Notes under the pieces: model-generated
The model's database searches: none
Told to the model about the DNA's origin: nothing
What the model saw: only the letters and a program-made list of their open reading frames with translations
Part shown: positions 62,801 to 64,000 of the stretch, piece after piece
How positions within the stretch are numbered: position 1 is the first letter of the stretch
Layout: each line of letters starts with the position of its first letter
DNA from: Owenia fusiformis
Lineage: Eukaryota > Annelida > Polychaeta > Sabellida > Oweniidae
NCBI GenBank assembly: GCA_903813345.2
Contig: CAIIXF020000009.1
Coordinates: 3,534,001-3,598,000, forward strand
DNA length: 64,000 nt
Direction of reading: 5' to 3'
Position numbers and translations under genes: made by a program

Positions 62801-63569
62801 AATGAAATATATTTGTCCTCAGAAGTATAATCCTTGGAATAGTTAATTATGTAGAATGTACATTTAACTCCGAAAAGTCTATTTACATATAAAAAATTGA
62901 TCATGCCGCTGACAGATGGATTAGACTGCCTGAAGTTGAAGAAGAAATATTTTTGATGTTGCCATAGAATGATATGTTATGTGATTGTCATTAATACGTT
63001 ATTTGCACATTCGTGTACGTTCATATAAAGAAGCTCACTATATTCATGGAATAATGATGAAGCTTTCCTCGTGATCGAAGCGGGTAGTCGTGAAATTTGC
63101 TCGTGTTTTCAGCGGGGTCTCCTCATGTTTTCAGCGGGGCCTCCTCATTTTTTCAGCGGGGCCACTGGAACACCTTTAATGATGTATTTCGACCCCCATG
63201 GCAGGTGTCATTGTCCAGTAACTTATCAATACAGACCATCTTGATCCGATATTTATTATGGAGTATGTAAATCGTATTTATTGCCTTTATTTTAACGATA
63301 AAGGTAATATATGAACAGTAAATTATGCAAACGTGCATGTTGACGCCCCTTTCCTTCATGCAAGTACAAAATAATCATTTTTCATGTCATTTTTGTCAAA
63401 TATATCTGTTTTCAAAGTTTTGCTTGAGTATCAAAGAACGGTAATAAGTATTTTCATCCTTTTGGTTCATTTTCCAAAGTGATACAAATAAACAGGACTA
63501 TGCTCGCGATTTCAGCGGGGACTTGCTCGCGATTTTTCAATCATAGCGGGGCTTTAGATATTACCCGTG

Positions 63570-64000
63570 AACAAGCAAATCAAAAAGTTCGACATGAACG
63601 GGTCTCGATCCACTAACCTAGACTATGGAAGCCAGGCACGCTAACCATTAGGCCAACGAGCTACCGATATGAAAGAACAAAAGTATTATATATTTATACC
63701 GAGCGTCAATTCAAAATGATCCTCACTTTTGTCTCCACTTAAATACGACTCGTCAGTTGTATCCAGAATAGTAGAACGCCTATGGCGCTAGTGAATAACC
63801 AAGTCCCTGGTGAGTGGTTCGTATCCCTCCGTGATATACTATTTTTGTTTTATTAAATACGACAGAAAGGAGCAAGGTGTAGGTTGAAAACAAGACGTTA
63901 GTTTGTTTCAAAACAGTTTGGAAACATTAATCTCTGATAATTTAAGGTTTTCCACTCCTGAAGGGCCTCTAGATCTATGAAATTCAATAATCCACTCAGT
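63570..64000 (+). repeat. Element X, copy 3, second part, cut by window end
   Basis: Resumes with AACAAGCAAATCAAAAAGTT and runs past CTCTAGATCTATGAAATTC to the window edge. Carries both tRNA-like segments (minus at about 63590-63670, plus at 63775-63845). Confidence 0.75.

Larger units (their letters stand above)
58703..63569. mobile_element. 4.87-kb composite element with CAC...GTG ends and 5-bp TSD
   Basis: Inverted ends CACGGGTAGTATCTAAAGCC and their near-perfect complement at 63550-63569. Flanked by AACAA on both sides (58698-58702, 63570-63574); the empty site is in element X copy 1 at about 32500. The subterminal arms carry spaced CCCGCTGAAA/TTTCAGCGGGG motifs in opposite orientation (58760, 59150-59210 against 63105-63165, 63515). 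The interior holds a hairpin, two minisatellites and long microsatellites, but no transposase. Superfamily unresolved: a 5-bp duplication with CAC ends is seen in Transib-type elements, which is only a hint. Confidence 0.85.

Noticed and set aside
62162-62846. Arg/Ser/Phe/Val-rich frames (SFVRSFVRAFV)
   Set aside because: Translations of the degenerate ACGA microsatellite.
58703-63569. Assignment as a RAG/Transib-type element
   Set aside because: Only the CAC end and a 5-bp duplication agree; no transposase and no heptamer match. Kept as a hint only.

Overview
This window is animal nuclear DNA, most likely from a marine invertebrate. It is AT-rich and gene-sparse, its genes are split by introns, and it is packed with decayed transposons and fold-back repeats. 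The main coding content is a family related to sarcoplasmic calcium-binding protein (SCP), with module order and degenerate fourth EF-hand like the amphioxus SCP. I cannot fix the phylum from sequence alone; mollusc, brachiopod, echinoderm and hemichordate are all possible.

Three paralogous genes lie head-to-tail on the minus strand: gene A (53174 to 28156), gene B (21815 to 11267) and gene C (10180 to 1139). Each has 11 coding exons with the same order and the same intron phases. When spliced by eye, each gives one open frame of 396, 400 and 396 residues. Each protein is two SCP domains fused in series. The central exon 6 carries the tail of domain 1 and the head of domain 2 with no intron between them, so the gene looks like a fusion of two tandem SCP genes that was later copied to three. 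B and C share exon lengths that A lacks, so they look like the younger pair.

Between A and B, on the plus strand, is a single-exon class A GPCR (23865-24998) with intact DRY, CWLP and NPxxY motifs and sodium-site residues, but Asn where amine receptors have the 3.32 aspartate. No other gene is strongly supported.

The rest is mobile DNA, mostly inside introns. Intron 8 is the main sink: about 0.4 kb in B, 2.6 kb in C and 19 kb in A. In A it holds a Penelope-like retroelement split by a mariner relic, copies of a tRNA-bearing repeat ('element X'), a MULE-like MITE and a 4.76-kb fold-back element with a 21-bp minisatellite core. At 58703-63569 a second large element with CAC...GTG ends and a 5-bp target duplication interrupts another element X copy and carries 2 kb of polypyrimidine repeat. 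Empty sites for both large insertions exist elsewhere in the window, which fixes their borders. Elsewhere there are a LINE relic, several Tc1/mariner relics, MITEs, palindromes and minisatellites. The long open frames at 40-41 kb and 60-62 kb are translations of tandem repeats, not genes.
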